The notes under the pieces are model-generated. The model had not been told where the DNA came from, did not search any database, and saw only the letters and a list, made by a program, of their open reading frames with translations. A DNA stretch of 27,502 bases from an uncultured Caryophanales bacterium (GTDB lineage Bacteria > Bacillota_I > Bacilli_A > Acholeplasmatales > Anaeroplasmataceae), in assembly GCA_946626535.1 (NCBI GenBank), contig CAMOUK010000016.1, positions 1 through 27,502 on the forward strand. Direction: 5' to 3'. Both the position numbers and the translations under genes were made by a program. The stretch's first letter is position 1; every line of letters starts with the position of its first letter. Shown in pieces: positions 8,578 through 15,632 of this stretch.

Positions 8578-9555
8578 TTACTTGTTTAAAGCTCTTGCCT
8601 TATTATAAGCATATCTATTTCTAGATGCATTCTTTAATTTCATTTTATAATAATTATCTGGTCTTTCAATTTCAGATAATGCTAACTTTTCCAGTGAATC
8701 GAATACACCTAAAGCCTTTTGGCGCTTTTCTTCAGTAAAGCTCTCTAAACCTTGTTTTAATTCATCATAATATTCTGTTTGCTCAGCATAGAACCAGAAA
8801 TAATTGAATAGCTTACAATCCTTAAATGTCCAAGGTTTAATTGCCATATCGTAGTGAATGATTTTCATATCTTGTTCTTCAACAACTAAATCCATAAATG
8901 TTTGAGTATTCCATCCATCATCGATGAATTTAATTCTTCCGTTACATAAAACATTTAGATAATCCTCATCTTGAGTAACAACAAACTTATATTCGCCTAA
9001 AAGCTTAATAAATTTAGCAAGGATTTCTTCCTTTCTAAATGCATATGTATCCATTAGCATTACACCAGCATTAATTGTTTCATATCTAGAGATACCTAAT
9101 ACCTTATCGATATATGTACCATATAAATCTGATTGAACGAATGCTTGTTCATGAGCACCACCGATAATATTATCGCCTAAATCAATATCATATAGCTTTG
9201 CGATATCATCTAATACAACTGTATCACCATCAATATAGATAACCTTATCAAATTGAGGGAACATATCAGCAATAAAGAATCTATAATATGTTGTTAGATT
9301 ATAATAATCTCTTGCGAAAAGCTTTTCTTTAATCTTTTCGAATCTTTCAGTAACATCATCAAATTCAATCTTAACATAAGAAGTTTCTAATCTTCTTGTG
9401 ATTTCCATTGTCTTTTCTGTAATATCTGTATTCAAAATATGAATTTCATAATCATTGTCTGCAGATGCGTTAGCAACGATTGATTTGATACAAACGTTGA
9501 TATATTTCATATAGTTATCATCGCAAATAAAGAATATTGGAACTATTTTTCTCAT
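8578..9555 (-). CDS. GT8 family glycosyltransferase
   Basis: Protein of 325 residues, almost wholly a GT8 domain: DGD at residues 109-111, ETINAGVMLMDT, VTQDEDYLNVLCN, and IIHYDMAIKPW near the end of the catalytic part. Long stretches are identical or nearly so to the N-terminal half of the fusion protein downstream (for example the shared KEKLFARDYYNLTTYYRF), so the two arose by tandem duplication and one gained or lost the PlsC part. GT8 enzymes move a hexose, often glucose or galactose, from a UDP-sugar to a glycan or lipid acceptor with retention; the specific sugar cannot be told. ATG is preceded by AAGGAGA and overlaps the previous stop as ATGA. It ends 13 bases before the fusion gene. 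Confidence 0.9.
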   Translation of the reverse strand: MRKIVPIFFICDDNYMKYINVCIKSIVANASADNDYEIHILNTDITEKTMEITRRLETSYVKIEFDDVTERFEKIKEKLFARDYYNLTTYYRFFIADMFPQFDKVIYIDGDTVVLDDIAKLYDIDLGDNIIGGAHEQAFVQSDLYGTYIDKVLGISRYETINAGVMLMDTYAFRKEEILAKFIKLLGEYKFVVTQDEDYLNVLCNGRIKFIDDGWNTQTFMDLVVEEQDMKIIHYDMAIKPWTFKDCKLFNYFWFYAEQTEYYDELKQGLESFTEEKRQKALGVFDSLEKLALSEIERPDNYYKMKLKNASRNRYAYNKARALNK

Positions 9556-10388
9556 TTTTTAATCTCCTTATTATATTTATTTTTTAGATAAATATATTCT
9601 TCATATATATCGTCAAAACAATAATACTTAAATACCTTATGAACTCTACTAACCTTCCACTGCTTAATATTATCTGTATGTGGGTAAGGTAGCCAGAATA
9701 ATCTCTTTGAGAAATGTCTTACAACAGTATGCTTATGTAAGAACTTTTGGTCATTAAACTTTTGAGGAAGCATCTTTTTTCTTGTTACTGATCTCATTAA
9801 TGCACTTTGGTCAGCAAAGATTAGCTTCTTTTTCTTTAATATTGCTCTACATTTTTCAAATAGCTTAGTTTCCTTAGCCTTAGCCAAATTAAATAATATT
9901 ACACCAGCATTCATATAATTTGGTTGAACTAGATATTTACCATAATGATCTCTTGCGCAAGCAAATTCATATTCGGTAACATCTTGGTTATATAAAAGTT
10001 CAATGTCTCTATTAAACATGATATCAACATCTAAATATAAGAATTTATCTGGCATACCATCGACTAAATCAGCAAATAATCTAATTAATGTATATGGTGA
10101 GCAATATGCACCTTCGTTAGGGCAGCCCTTAAATTCTCTTAAATAAATATCAGTAACATCAACCTTAGTTATCTTATTTTCAGGATGATACTGTTTAACA
10201 ACACTATCAAGATAATTAATTAAGCCATCAGAAATAGGCTTATAATTTTCCTTTAGATAGCTAACATCCATAGTATATATATAAATGTTATATGGACCTT
10301 GATATTTACTTCTTTTAAATATTGAAAGCATACATGTCAATATTCCATCGAACACATATTCATTTCCACAAAATAATAAATTAATCAT
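9552..10388 (-). CDS. GT8-like glycosyltransferase (divergent)
   Basis: Protein of 278 residues with a GT8 fold pattern: a DVD motif at residues 120-122 in KFLYLDVDIMF, an acceptor-side MNAGVILFNLA segment, FADQSALMR in place of the DEDYLN motif, and a C-terminal basic tail. It is much less like the two neighbouring GT8 genes than they are like each other, so it likely uses a different sugar or acceptor. The C-terminal HFSKRLFWLPYPH takes the place of the usual HxxGxxKPW. It overlaps the upstream acyltransferase gene by eight bases and the downstream GT8 gene by four, and is the only gene besides the Nudix gene to end in TGA. Confidence 0.85.
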   Translation of the reverse strand: MINLLFCGNEYVFDGILTCMLSIFKRSKYQGPYNIYIYTMDVSYLKENYKPISDGLINYLDSVVKQYHPENKITKVDVTDIYLREFKGCPNEGAYCSPYTLIRLFADLVDGMPDKFLYLDVDIMFNRDIELLYNQDVTEYEFACARDHYGKYLVQPNYMNAGVILFNLAKAKETKLFEKCRAILKKKKLIFADQSALMRSVTRKKMLPQKFNDQKFLHKHTVVRHFSKRLFWLPYPHTDNIKQWKVSRVHKVFKYYCFDDIYEEYIYLKNKYNKEIKK

Positions 10389-11160
10389 TTTCCTTTTCCT
10401 TATAGATATATTTTATATATTCAATATCATTTTCCTTTGATCTTAATACCATTTGGTTATAAACCTTATCTCTAAGGTTTTGTCTTGCTTCCTTCATTGA
10501 TAAGCCATCATCTGCGAAGAATGGACCATCAACATATGTAACCATCTTTGGTTTACCATTTTTTCTTTTCTTATAAACGTTAGTCATCGCAAATGTTGGT
10601 ACATTATATGATATAGGATAACTAAAGCTCATATTTGTAAATGGTCTAATCTTTGTATAGAAAGGCCAAATGTGAGCCTCAGGATAAATAAATACAACAT
10701 GTTTTTGTTTTATTCTTTTTTCTATACACTTATTAAAATTCTTCATGGCTTTAGCATTTCCTGGAAGTGGAATAGCTCCAAGTGATGGAGTTATTTTTCC
10801 AATAACCTTAATTGATACATTATTTGGATGAACAATTAAGTAGGCATCCTTTGGAAATACAACCATTGATGGATTAAAGGCATCTGCCATATTATGAGTA
10901 TGATTGCCATAAACGAAATAGCCTTGCTTCTTATATGGCTTCAATACTTTTTTATTTATGATTTTATGCTTTAAAGCACACTTCATATAAAGGTAAGCAA
11001 TTGGTGTTGCAACTATGCGGTACCAAAAGAACTTTGAAATTACCTTTAATGGATTTTTATGTAAGTATTTATATTTTTCATCTATAGGCTTAGCAACTAT
11101 ATTGTCGCCAGCAAACTCATCATTTAATTCATCACTATAATAAATAATTTTTTGTTCCAT
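10381..11160 (-). CDS. PlsC-type (1-acylglycerol-3-phosphate-like) acyltransferase
   Basis: Protein of 259 residues from ATG 11160. The frame is open to 11220, but the promoter TTGACT-16-TAAAAT lies inside that extension, so translation must begin downstream of it. GGGATTGGTG is the nearest purine-rich stretch before the chosen start. Acyltransferase motifs are GNHTHNMAD (His 87, Asp 93: spacing H-x5-D rather than the classic H-x4-D) and FIYPEAHIWP (Glu 161). An aliphatic stretch near residue 50 may bind the membrane. It would transfer an acyl chain to a lipid or glycolipid, and as first gene of the operon it is coupled to the glycosyltransferases. Its role could be general phosphatidic-acid synthesis, but the neighbours favour a glycolipid or acylated glycan. 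Confidence 0.85.
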   Translation of the reverse strand: MEQKIIYYSDELNDEFAGDNIVAKPIDEKYKYLHKNPLKVISKFFWYRIVATPIAYLYMKCALKHKIINKKVLKPYKKQGYFVYGNHTHNMADAFNPSMVVFPKDAYLIVHPNNVSIKVIGKITPSLGAIPLPGNAKAMKNFNKCIEKRIKQKHVVFIYPEAHIWPFYTKIRPFTNMSFSYPISYNVPTFAMTNVYKKRKNGKPKMVTYVDGPFFADDGLSMKEARQNLRDKVYNQMVLRSKENDIEYIKYIYKEKEND

Positions 11161-11183
11161 GGCGTTCACCAATCCCATTGTAA

Positions 11184-11211
11184 ATTTTATAACAAAATTA
11201 TTTATAGTCAA
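11184..11211 (-). promoter_or_regulatory. Promoter of the acyltransferase/GT8 operon
   Basis: On the minus strand TTGACT (11206-11211), a 16-base spacer and TAAAAT (11184-11189). Transcription should begin near 11177, leaving a leader of less than 20 bases before ATG 11160. This rules out the longer reading frame that starts at 11220. Confidence 0.65.
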
Positions 11212-11231
11212 CAGCTCCAATTATAAACTTA

Positions 11232-11280
11232 ATTCTACTAATATTAGAGCGTTTTTTAACAACTCTCATAATAGTAGAGT
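11232..11280. repeat. Pair of inverted 18-base operator-like repeats
   Basis: CTCTCATAATAGTAGAGT (11263-11280, plus strand) and CTCTAATATTAGTAGAAT (11232-11249, read on the minus strand) match at 15 of 18 positions and face each other with 13 bases between. The 11263 copy also has 5-base inverted ends (ACTCT/AGAGT) when read from 11262. They sit between the divergent promoters of the XRE regulator and the glycosyltransferase operon, where such a regulator would be expected to bind. The match is seen directly; operator function is inferred. Confidence 0.55.
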
Positions 11281-11315
11281 TGGCGTAACTAAGCCTTTTT
11301 TTTCTCTATTTTGTG

Positions 11316-11324
11316 TGTTATAAT
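11316..11324 (+). promoter_or_regulatory. Extended -10 promoter of the XRE regulator, leaderless start
   Basis: TGTTATAAT is a perfect extended -10. Its end lies six bases before ATG 11331, so the predicted transcription start coincides with the start codon. No ribosome binding site precedes that ATG. No good -35 is seen (a T-run at 11296-11301). Confidence 0.65.
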
Positions 11325-11330
11325 ACAGTT

Positions 11331-11924
11331 ATGGAAGATTTAAAACTTATTATAGCTCAGAACCTAGTAGAGTTAAGAAAAAGGAAAAAATATACTCAAC
11401 AGGACCTTGCAAACATCCTAGGATACTCAGATAAATCTATATCAAAATGGGAGAAAGGAGACTCTTTACCAGATATAGAAATACTTACTAAAATTTGTAA
11501 TCTGTACAATGTAACCCTAGACTATTTAATTCATGAAGGTCACTATGAGGAGAAAAAACAATATGTAGTTAATACCTACGAAAGACGAAATAAGATAGTA
11601 ATTGTCGGTCTTATAACCTCTTTAATTTGGCTTATTGCCATAATTATTCTTGCTTATTCAATGACATTTACAAATTCTAAGCAGCCTCAATGGATGGCAT
11701 GTGTATGGGCTGTTCCTGCAACCTTTATTGTATTATTAGTATTCAATTCCCTATGGGGTAGAAAAAAATGGAAATATCCAATAATCGCTTTGCTTATCTG
11801 GACAGCCATCGCTTCTATCTATTTACAGGTATTAGTAATAACAAATCAAAACGTATGGCCACTGTTCTTCATTGGTATTCCACTTCAAATAGCTGTAGTG
11901 CTGTGGAGTCAAATTAAGCATTAG
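11331..11924 (+). CDS. Membrane-tethered XRE-family transcriptional regulator
   Basis: Protein of 197 residues. Residues 6-66 form an HTH_3 domain (LRKRKKYTQQDLANILGYSDKSISKWEKG, then LPDIEILTKICNLYNVTLDYL). After a charged linker come about four hydrophobic segments (roughly 88-111, 121-142, 150-170 and 175-193), so it is a DNA-binding protein anchored in the membrane. The frame is open from GTG 11313, but that extension contains the -10 hexamer, so ATG 11331 is chosen; the mRNA is then probably leaderless. It is divergent from the acyltransferase/GT8 operon across a region with two facing repeats, which suggests it controls itself and that operon, perhaps in response to the state of the membrane. 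A terminator follows directly. Confidence 0.88.
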   Translation: MEDLKLIIAQNLVELRKRKKYTQQDLANILGYSDKSISKWEKGDSLPDIEILTKICNLYNVTLDYLIHEGHYEEKKQYVVNTYERRNKIVIVGLITSLIWLIAIIILAYSMTFTNSKQPQWMACVWAVPATFIVLLVFNSLWGRKKWKYPIIALLIWTAIASIYLQVLVITNQNVWPLFFIGIPLQIAVVLWSQIKH

Positions 11925-11928
11925 AAAA

Positions 11929-11953
11929 AGCTCTTGTAAAAGAGCTCTTTTTT
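11929..11953. terminator. Bidirectional terminator
   Basis: Stem AGCTCTT/AAGAGCT with a GTAA tetraloop. The plus strand continues CTTTTTT after the XRE gene; the minus strand continues TTTTTCTAA after the small gene at 11952-12293, whose stop codon lies at the edge of the T-tract. Confidence 0.8.
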
Positions 11954-12293
11954 ATAGATAGCTTAATACCTGTCTTACTGCCTTTTTACGTACTACTTCT
12001 CTTTTTTCTTCATTTATTATAATTGGTTCAATATTGTTATCTTTTAAATAATCAACTAGAGCATTATGATCATCTAAATCAATAATTACCTTTTCATAAT
12101 TATATTTAGAGATCATAACCTTCGCATAGTTTAAAGCTTTGGTTGAATCTAAATAATAAGAAGAAAAATTATCTAAAGTATATTTTTTCAGCATTTTTTT
12201 AATTAGAGGATTATTCATACTGGCAAATGTATTATTCTTATAGATGTAATCTATAAACATTTCCTGACCTAAGATTAATATTCTTTTTTTCAT
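11952..12293 (-). CDS. Hypothetical protein, 113 residues
   Basis: Not recognised. ATG 12293 (MKKRILILGQEMFIDYIY) is chosen over the in-frame GTG at 12302 because GAGGTG stands six bases before this ATG and the GTG lies inside that site. The protein is basic, has no signal peptide or membrane segment, and alternates hydrophobic strands (ILILG, KVIIDLD, IEPIIIN) with helices, which suggests a small alpha/beta fold. The tail RKKAVRQVLSYL is a basic helix. It is convergent with the XRE gene and divergent from the DUF1836 gene, with its own promoter and a 17-base dyad just after the -10, so its expression is probably controlled. Confidence 0.7.
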   Translation of the reverse strand: MKKRILILGQEMFIDYIYKNNTFASMNNPLIKKMLKKYTLDNFSSYYLDSTKALNYAKVMISKYNYEKVIIDLDDHNALVDYLKDNNIEPIIINEEKREVVRKKAVRQVLSYL

Positions 12294-12325
12294 AATTAGC
12301 ACCTCAACTTTCTCTATTATATCAT

Positions 12326-12342
12326 CTAGTTTACAAAACTAG
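12326..12342. repeat. 17-base dyad between promoter and start, possible operator
   Basis: CTAGTTTACAAAACTAG is a perfect 7-base inverted repeat around ACA. It abuts the -10 of the minus-strand promoter and covers the predicted transcription start of the small gene at 11952-12293, a usual place for a repressor site. Confidence 0.5.
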
Positions 12343-12369
12343 TTTATACTAAGTTTTAAAATATGTCAA
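12343..12369 (-). promoter_or_regulatory. Promoter of the small hypothetical gene
   Basis: On the minus strand a consensus TTGACA (12364-12369), a short 15-base spacer and TATAAA (12343-12348). An alternative -10 (TAAACT) gives 17-base spacing. Confidence 0.55.
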
Positions 12370-12387
12370 TAGTTTTTTAAAATTTTA

Positions 12388-12416
12388 TTGTGCTTTTTGC
12401 AATATTATGATAAAAT
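12388..12416 (+). promoter_or_regulatory. Promoter of the DUF1836 gene
   Basis: TTGTGC (12388-12393), 17 bases, TAAAAT (12411-12416), about 24 bases before ATG 12440. GAGGTGG follows as ribosome binding site. Confidence 0.6.
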
Positions 12417-12439
12417 GTTTGTAGATTGAGGTGGTAGTA

Positions 12440-13033
12440 ATGGATAATATTAAAAAGACATTAGAAGATTGGTTAAATGAGCTTAATAATTTCTCTTTTA
12501 AGAAATACGAGGAATTACCAGATATCGATTTATATATGGATCAGGTAGTTAATTTCTTAGAAAAGCAAATCAAAATATTCCAAACATCATCACTTGATAA
12601 GCAAATTACCTCTTCTATGATTAATAACTATGTAAAGGGTGAGGTAGTTGCCGCACCAATTGCTAAAAAGTACAATAAGGAGCATTTAGCTTCTATTGAG
12701 GAGGTTATTACCTTAAAACAGGTATTATCTATAGCCGAAGTAAAACAAATACTAAATACAAGATATAATGATGAAGCTGTAAAGGGTGATATCTTTAATG
12801 CCTTCAATGACTTACAAACAGAAAAGATTTCTTCTATTGTATCTGAGGCATTTAAGCATTTAAATGATATCGATGATAACGACACTAAGGCATTAATAGA
12901 TTTAGCACTTGATTTTGCCTTATCCGCAACAGCTTATATTAATATTTCTAAAAAGATATTATTCTTAATTAGAGTGTATGAACAATTAAATTCTAGTAAG
13001 GAAGAAAAGAAAGATAAAAAAGATGAAGCTTAA
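12440..13033 (+). CDS. DUF1836 domain protein
   Basis: Protein of 197 residues. Residues about 25-105 match DUF1836 (LPDIDLYMDQVVNFLEKQ, then ITSSMINNYVKGEVVAAPIAKKYNKEHLA), a helix-rich module found in Firmicutes that resembles a winged or MerR-like DNA-binding domain. The rest is helical and ends in a lysine-rich tail. Its role is not known; a regulator is likely from the fold. ATG 12440 is chosen because GAGGTGG lies just upstream; the in-frame GTG 12431 is part of that site. It overlaps the convergent ricA gene by four bases, and the last codons form the stem of a shared terminator. Confidence 0.88.
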   Translation: MDNIKKTLEDWLNELNNFSFKKYEELPDIDLYMDQVVNFLEKQIKIFQTSSLDKQITSSMINNYVKGEVVAAPIAKKYNKEHLASIEEVITLKQVLSIAEVKQILNTRYNDEAVKGDIFNAFNDLQTEKISSIVSEAFKHLNDIDDNDTKALIDLALDFALSATAYINISKKILFLIRVYEQLNSSKEEKKDKKDEA

Positions 13034-13047
13034 TTAATAGCTTCATC
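13022..13047. terminator. Bidirectional terminator built into the ends of two convergent genes
   Basis: A 9-base perfect stem (GATGAAGCT/AGCTTCATC) with an eight-base loop that contains both stop codons. The plus strand goes on TAATTTTTTTT, the minus strand TTTTTTATC. Confidence 0.9.
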
Positions 13048-13359
13048 TAATTTTTTTTCTAAATAATATTTTAAATCCTCAAGTTTGTTATTAATTAATT
13101 CAACAAGCTCAATATATTCTTCTACAAAGGGAAGGGCTAAAAGCTCCTCCTTTATTTTTTTATATTCCTCTTCATAGATTTTTAATTGATTTAATTGTTT
13201 AAATTCCTTAGCGTTAACAATTTGTTTTTGTTTATTAATTAATAAATCAATTTTTTCATTAATAACCTTATTATTCTTGATATAAGGCTCTAGCTCATGA
13301 AGTCTTTTAACTTCCTCTAGGTTAGAAAAATAGTTCTTTAAATCATCTATTTTATTCAA
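13030..13359 (-). CDS. ricA: Ric complex protein, YlbF/YmcA family (RicA-like)
   Basis: All-helical protein of 109 residues with the heptad-like pattern of the YlbF/YmcA family. In Bacillus, RicA (YmcA), RicF and RicT act together with RNase Y in mRNA maturation, and ymcA lies directly after miaB as this gene does; that placement is the main reason for choosing RicA over RicF. It contains no cysteine, whereas the Bacillus Ric complex binds iron-sulfur clusters through cysteines, and it is shorter than Bacillus YmcA. It starts with TTG, which AGGTGA precedes by five bases, and overlaps the miaB stop by eight bases. Confidence 0.8.
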   Translation of the reverse strand: MNKIDDLKNYFSNLEEVKRLHELEPYIKNNKVINEKIDLLINKQKQIVNAKEFKQLNQLKIYEEEYKKIKEELLALPFVEEYIELVELINNKLEDLKYYLEKKLDEAIN

Positions 13360-14806
13360 CTAGATCACCTATCATAAACCAAGTATTAGCCTTAGTTATC
13401 TTAACATTAACAAATTTACCCACAAGTGATAAATCATCAGATTTAAAGTGAGTAAGCTTATTATTTGGTGAATAGCCACTCATCATACCCTCACCATTTT
13501 TAGCTGGGCCTTCAACTAATACCTCTACAGTTCTACCAACAAATCTTTCATGGCCCTTTAGGTAGCCTTCATTTGTGGCATCACATAGTTCATTAAACCA
13601 TACATGCTTTTCTTCTAGGCTTATTGGATCTGGCATAACTGCGGCAGGTGTACCCTCTCTTGGTGAATAGATAAATGTATAAGCACCCTCAAAGCCAGCT
13701 TCCTTAACTAAGCTAATTGTATCTAAAAACTCCTCTCTAGTTTCACCAGGATAGCCTACGATGATATCTGTTGTTATAGAGATATCTGGAATAAGCTCAT
13801 GAAGTCTTTTAATCTTTTCTAGATATTCAGCCCTAGTATATTTTCTATTCATTATCTTTAATACTCTATCATTTCCAGATTGAACAGGGAAATGTAGATG
13901 TGGCATAACTGACTTACAATTTGCCATAGCCTGCATAGCCTTTTCATCCATATCTCTTGGATGTGGAGATGTAAATCTTACTCTATTGATACCAGTCTTA
14001 TCAATATCAACTAATAAATCACCAAAGGTATAGCTTCCATCACCTAAATCCTTACCATAGGCATTAACATTTTGGCCAAGTAAAGTAATTTCTTTATAGC
14101 CTTGAGCTACTAATTCATTTACCTCAGCTAAAATATTTTCCTTAGCTCTAGATCTTTCCTTACCTCTAGTATATGGAACTATACAATATGTACAGAATTC
14201 ATCACAGCCATACATAATATGTACCCAAGCCTTAAATTTAGATTCTCTAGCCTTTGGAGCACATTCTAAGATATTACCTTCATTAGATAATACCTCAACT
14301 ATAGTTTCTTTTGTAGCGTATGCTTCATAGATTAGCTTAGGTAGATTTTCTCTATTGTGAGTACCAAATATAATATCTACAAATTCATATGAATTAATTA
14401 GCTTATTTGTAGCCTTTTCCTCCTGAGGCATACAGCCACAAATACCTATTAGCATATCCGGGTTATTTCTCTTTCTCCCCTTTAATTGACCAAGTACACC
14501 CCAAATACGCTGTTCAGCATTTTCTCTAACTGCGCAGGTATTTAATAATACTATATCAGCCTTTAAAGGATCATCAGCTAAAGTATAGCCAATATTTTCT
14601 AATATACCAGCCATAATTTCTGAATCTGCCATATTACCTTGGCAGCCATAGGTATAAATATAATAAAATCTATTCTTACCTAAATCCTTATATTTTTCTT
14701 CAACATTATATACAACTGTTTGAGTAGGCATGTTTTTCCTTTGTTTAGCTTGTTTTAAAGAAGGTAAAAACATCTCCTCAATTCTCTTATCAATATCTTT
14801 TTTCAT
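13352..14806 (-). CDS. miaB: MiaB: tRNA-2-methylthio-N6-isopentenyladenosine synthase
   Basis: Radical-SAM methylthiotransferase of 484 residues that converts i6A37 to ms2i6A37 in tRNAs reading UNN codons. The N-terminal UPF0004 domain holds Cys 55 (TYGCQGNMADSE), Cys 91 (NTCAVREN) and Cys 125 (GICGCMPQEE) for one cluster; the radical-SAM CxxxCxxC is Cys 201, 205 and 208 (GCDEFCTYC). A TRAM domain ends the protein (about residues 420-484). The N-terminal extension of roughly 40 residues is usual in Bacillus-type MiaB. TAGGAGT precedes the ATG. It follows ymdB by 11 bases and overlaps ricA by eight. Confidence 0.97.
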   Translation of the reverse strand: MKKDIDKRIEEMFLPSLKQAKQRKNMPTQTVVYNVEEKYKDLGKNRFYYIYTYGCQGNMADSEIMAGILENIGYTLADDPLKADIVLLNTCAVRENAEQRIWGVLGQLKGRKRNNPDMLIGICGCMPQEEKATNKLINSYEFVDIIFGTHNRENLPKLIYEAYATKETIVEVLSNEGNILECAPKARESKFKAWVHIMYGCDEFCTYCIVPYTRGKERSRAKENILAEVNELVAQGYKEITLLGQNVNAYGKDLGDGSYTFGDLLVDIDKTGINRVRFTSPHPRDMDEKAMQAMANCKSVMPHLHFPVQSGNDRVLKIMNRKYTRAEYLEKIKRLHELIPDISITTDIIVGYPGETREEFLDTISLVKEAGFEGAYTFIYSPREGTPAAVMPDPISLEEKHVWFNELCDATNEGYLKGHERFVGRTVEVLVEGPAKNGEGMMSGYSPNNKLTHFKSDDLSLVGKFVNVKITKANTWFMIGDLVE

Positions 14807-14817
14807 AAATAATACTC

Positions 14818-15582
14818 CTAATCTAGCTTAACTTCCTTAGAAAATCTAGTGATTTTATTAGTAGTTCCTAAATCTAAGATTGCTCCATTAATAATGTATT
14901 TATTACTATCAGCAACCTTTAATCTGTCGAATACACCAGTTCTAAATCTTTCGATAACTCCGACCATATCATCACCTAATATAGATTCTTTAACACCACA
15001 CATACCTAAATCTGTGATATAGCAGGTATTATTATAAACCTGCTCATCAGCAGTTTGAACATGGGTGTGTGTTCCAACTACCGCATCAACCTTACCACTA
15101 AAATCATAGAAGAAGGCTTCCTTTTCACTAGTAGCCTCACCGTGGAAGTCAACAATAATATAATCTGCCTTAATTTCTTCTAAAGCCTTGTCCATTGTTT
15201 TAAATGGACAATCAAGGCTAGTATTCATGAAGGTTCTTCCCATCATATTTACTAGGCATACTATTTTATCATTATATTTGATATATTGATAGCCCCTACC
15301 AAAAGTTGTTGGTAAATTTAGAGGTCTTACAATTGTAGCCTCATCGATATATTCTTTAATTTCTGATTTAGAGAAAGTATGATTTCCCATAGACATACAT
15401 GCTATGCCTAAGGATTTTAAAGCCTTATAATGCTTTTGTGATAAGCCCTTACCACTTGTTACATTCTCAGCATTTACTAAAACCATATTAATTTTATTTT
15501 CCTTTTTGATATCATCTAAGCATTTAGCTAAAACATCTATTGTTTTTTCTCCAACGATATCACCTAAATATAAAATTCTCAT
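14818..15582 (-). CDS. ymdB: YmdB-type metallophosphoesterase (TIGR00282)
   Basis: Calcineurin-like phosphoesterase of 254 residues with the whole metal-binding set: Asp 8 (LGDIVG), Glu 39/Asn 40 (NAEN), Asn 67 (GNHTF), His 147 (DFHGEATSEK), and His 172 and 174 (GTHTHVQTAD). Bacillus YmdB cleaves 2-prime,3-prime-cyclic nucleotides and affects RNase Y-linked gene expression and biofilm formation; the gene follows rny there too. AAAGGAG precedes the ATG. A terminator lies between rny and this gene, so it is probably made from read-through or a promoter not clearly seen. Confidence 0.95.
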   Translation of the reverse strand: MRILYLGDIVGEKTIDVLAKCLDDIKKENKINMVLVNAENVTSGKGLSQKHYKALKSLGIACMSMGNHTFSKSEIKEYIDEATIVRPLNLPTTFGRGYQYIKYNDKIVCLVNMMGRTFMNTSLDCPFKTMDKALEEIKADYIIVDFHGEATSEKEAFFYDFSGKVDAVVGTHTHVQTADEQVYNNTCYITDLGMCGVKESILGDDMVGVIERFRTGVFDRLKVADSNKYIINGAILDLGTTNKITRFSKEVKLD

Positions 15583-15603
15583 GACTTTCTCCTTTGATTT
15601 AAA

Positions 15604-15627
15604 AAGAGTGATATTAAAATCACTCTT
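15604..15627 (-). terminator. Terminator between rny and ymdB
   Basis: Stem AAGAGTGAT/ATCACTCTT with a six-base loop, followed on the minus strand by TTTTTAAATC. It lies five bases after the rny stop and only about 20 bases before the ymdB start, so it may set the ratio between rny and the downstream genes. Confidence 0.75.
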
Positions 15628-15632
15628 AATTA

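Noticed and set aside
11161..11220. A 20-residue N-terminal extension of the PlsC acyltransferase.
   Set aside because: It contains the TTGACT-16-TAAAAT promoter and would be upstream of the transcription start.
11313..11330. GTG start for the XRE regulator.
   Set aside because: The extension contains the -10 hexamer and cannot be part of the mRNA made from that promoter.
11952..13033. The small unknown gene and the DUF1836 gene as a toxin-antitoxin pair.
   Set aside because: They are divergent with separate promoters, and neither resembles a known toxin or antitoxin.
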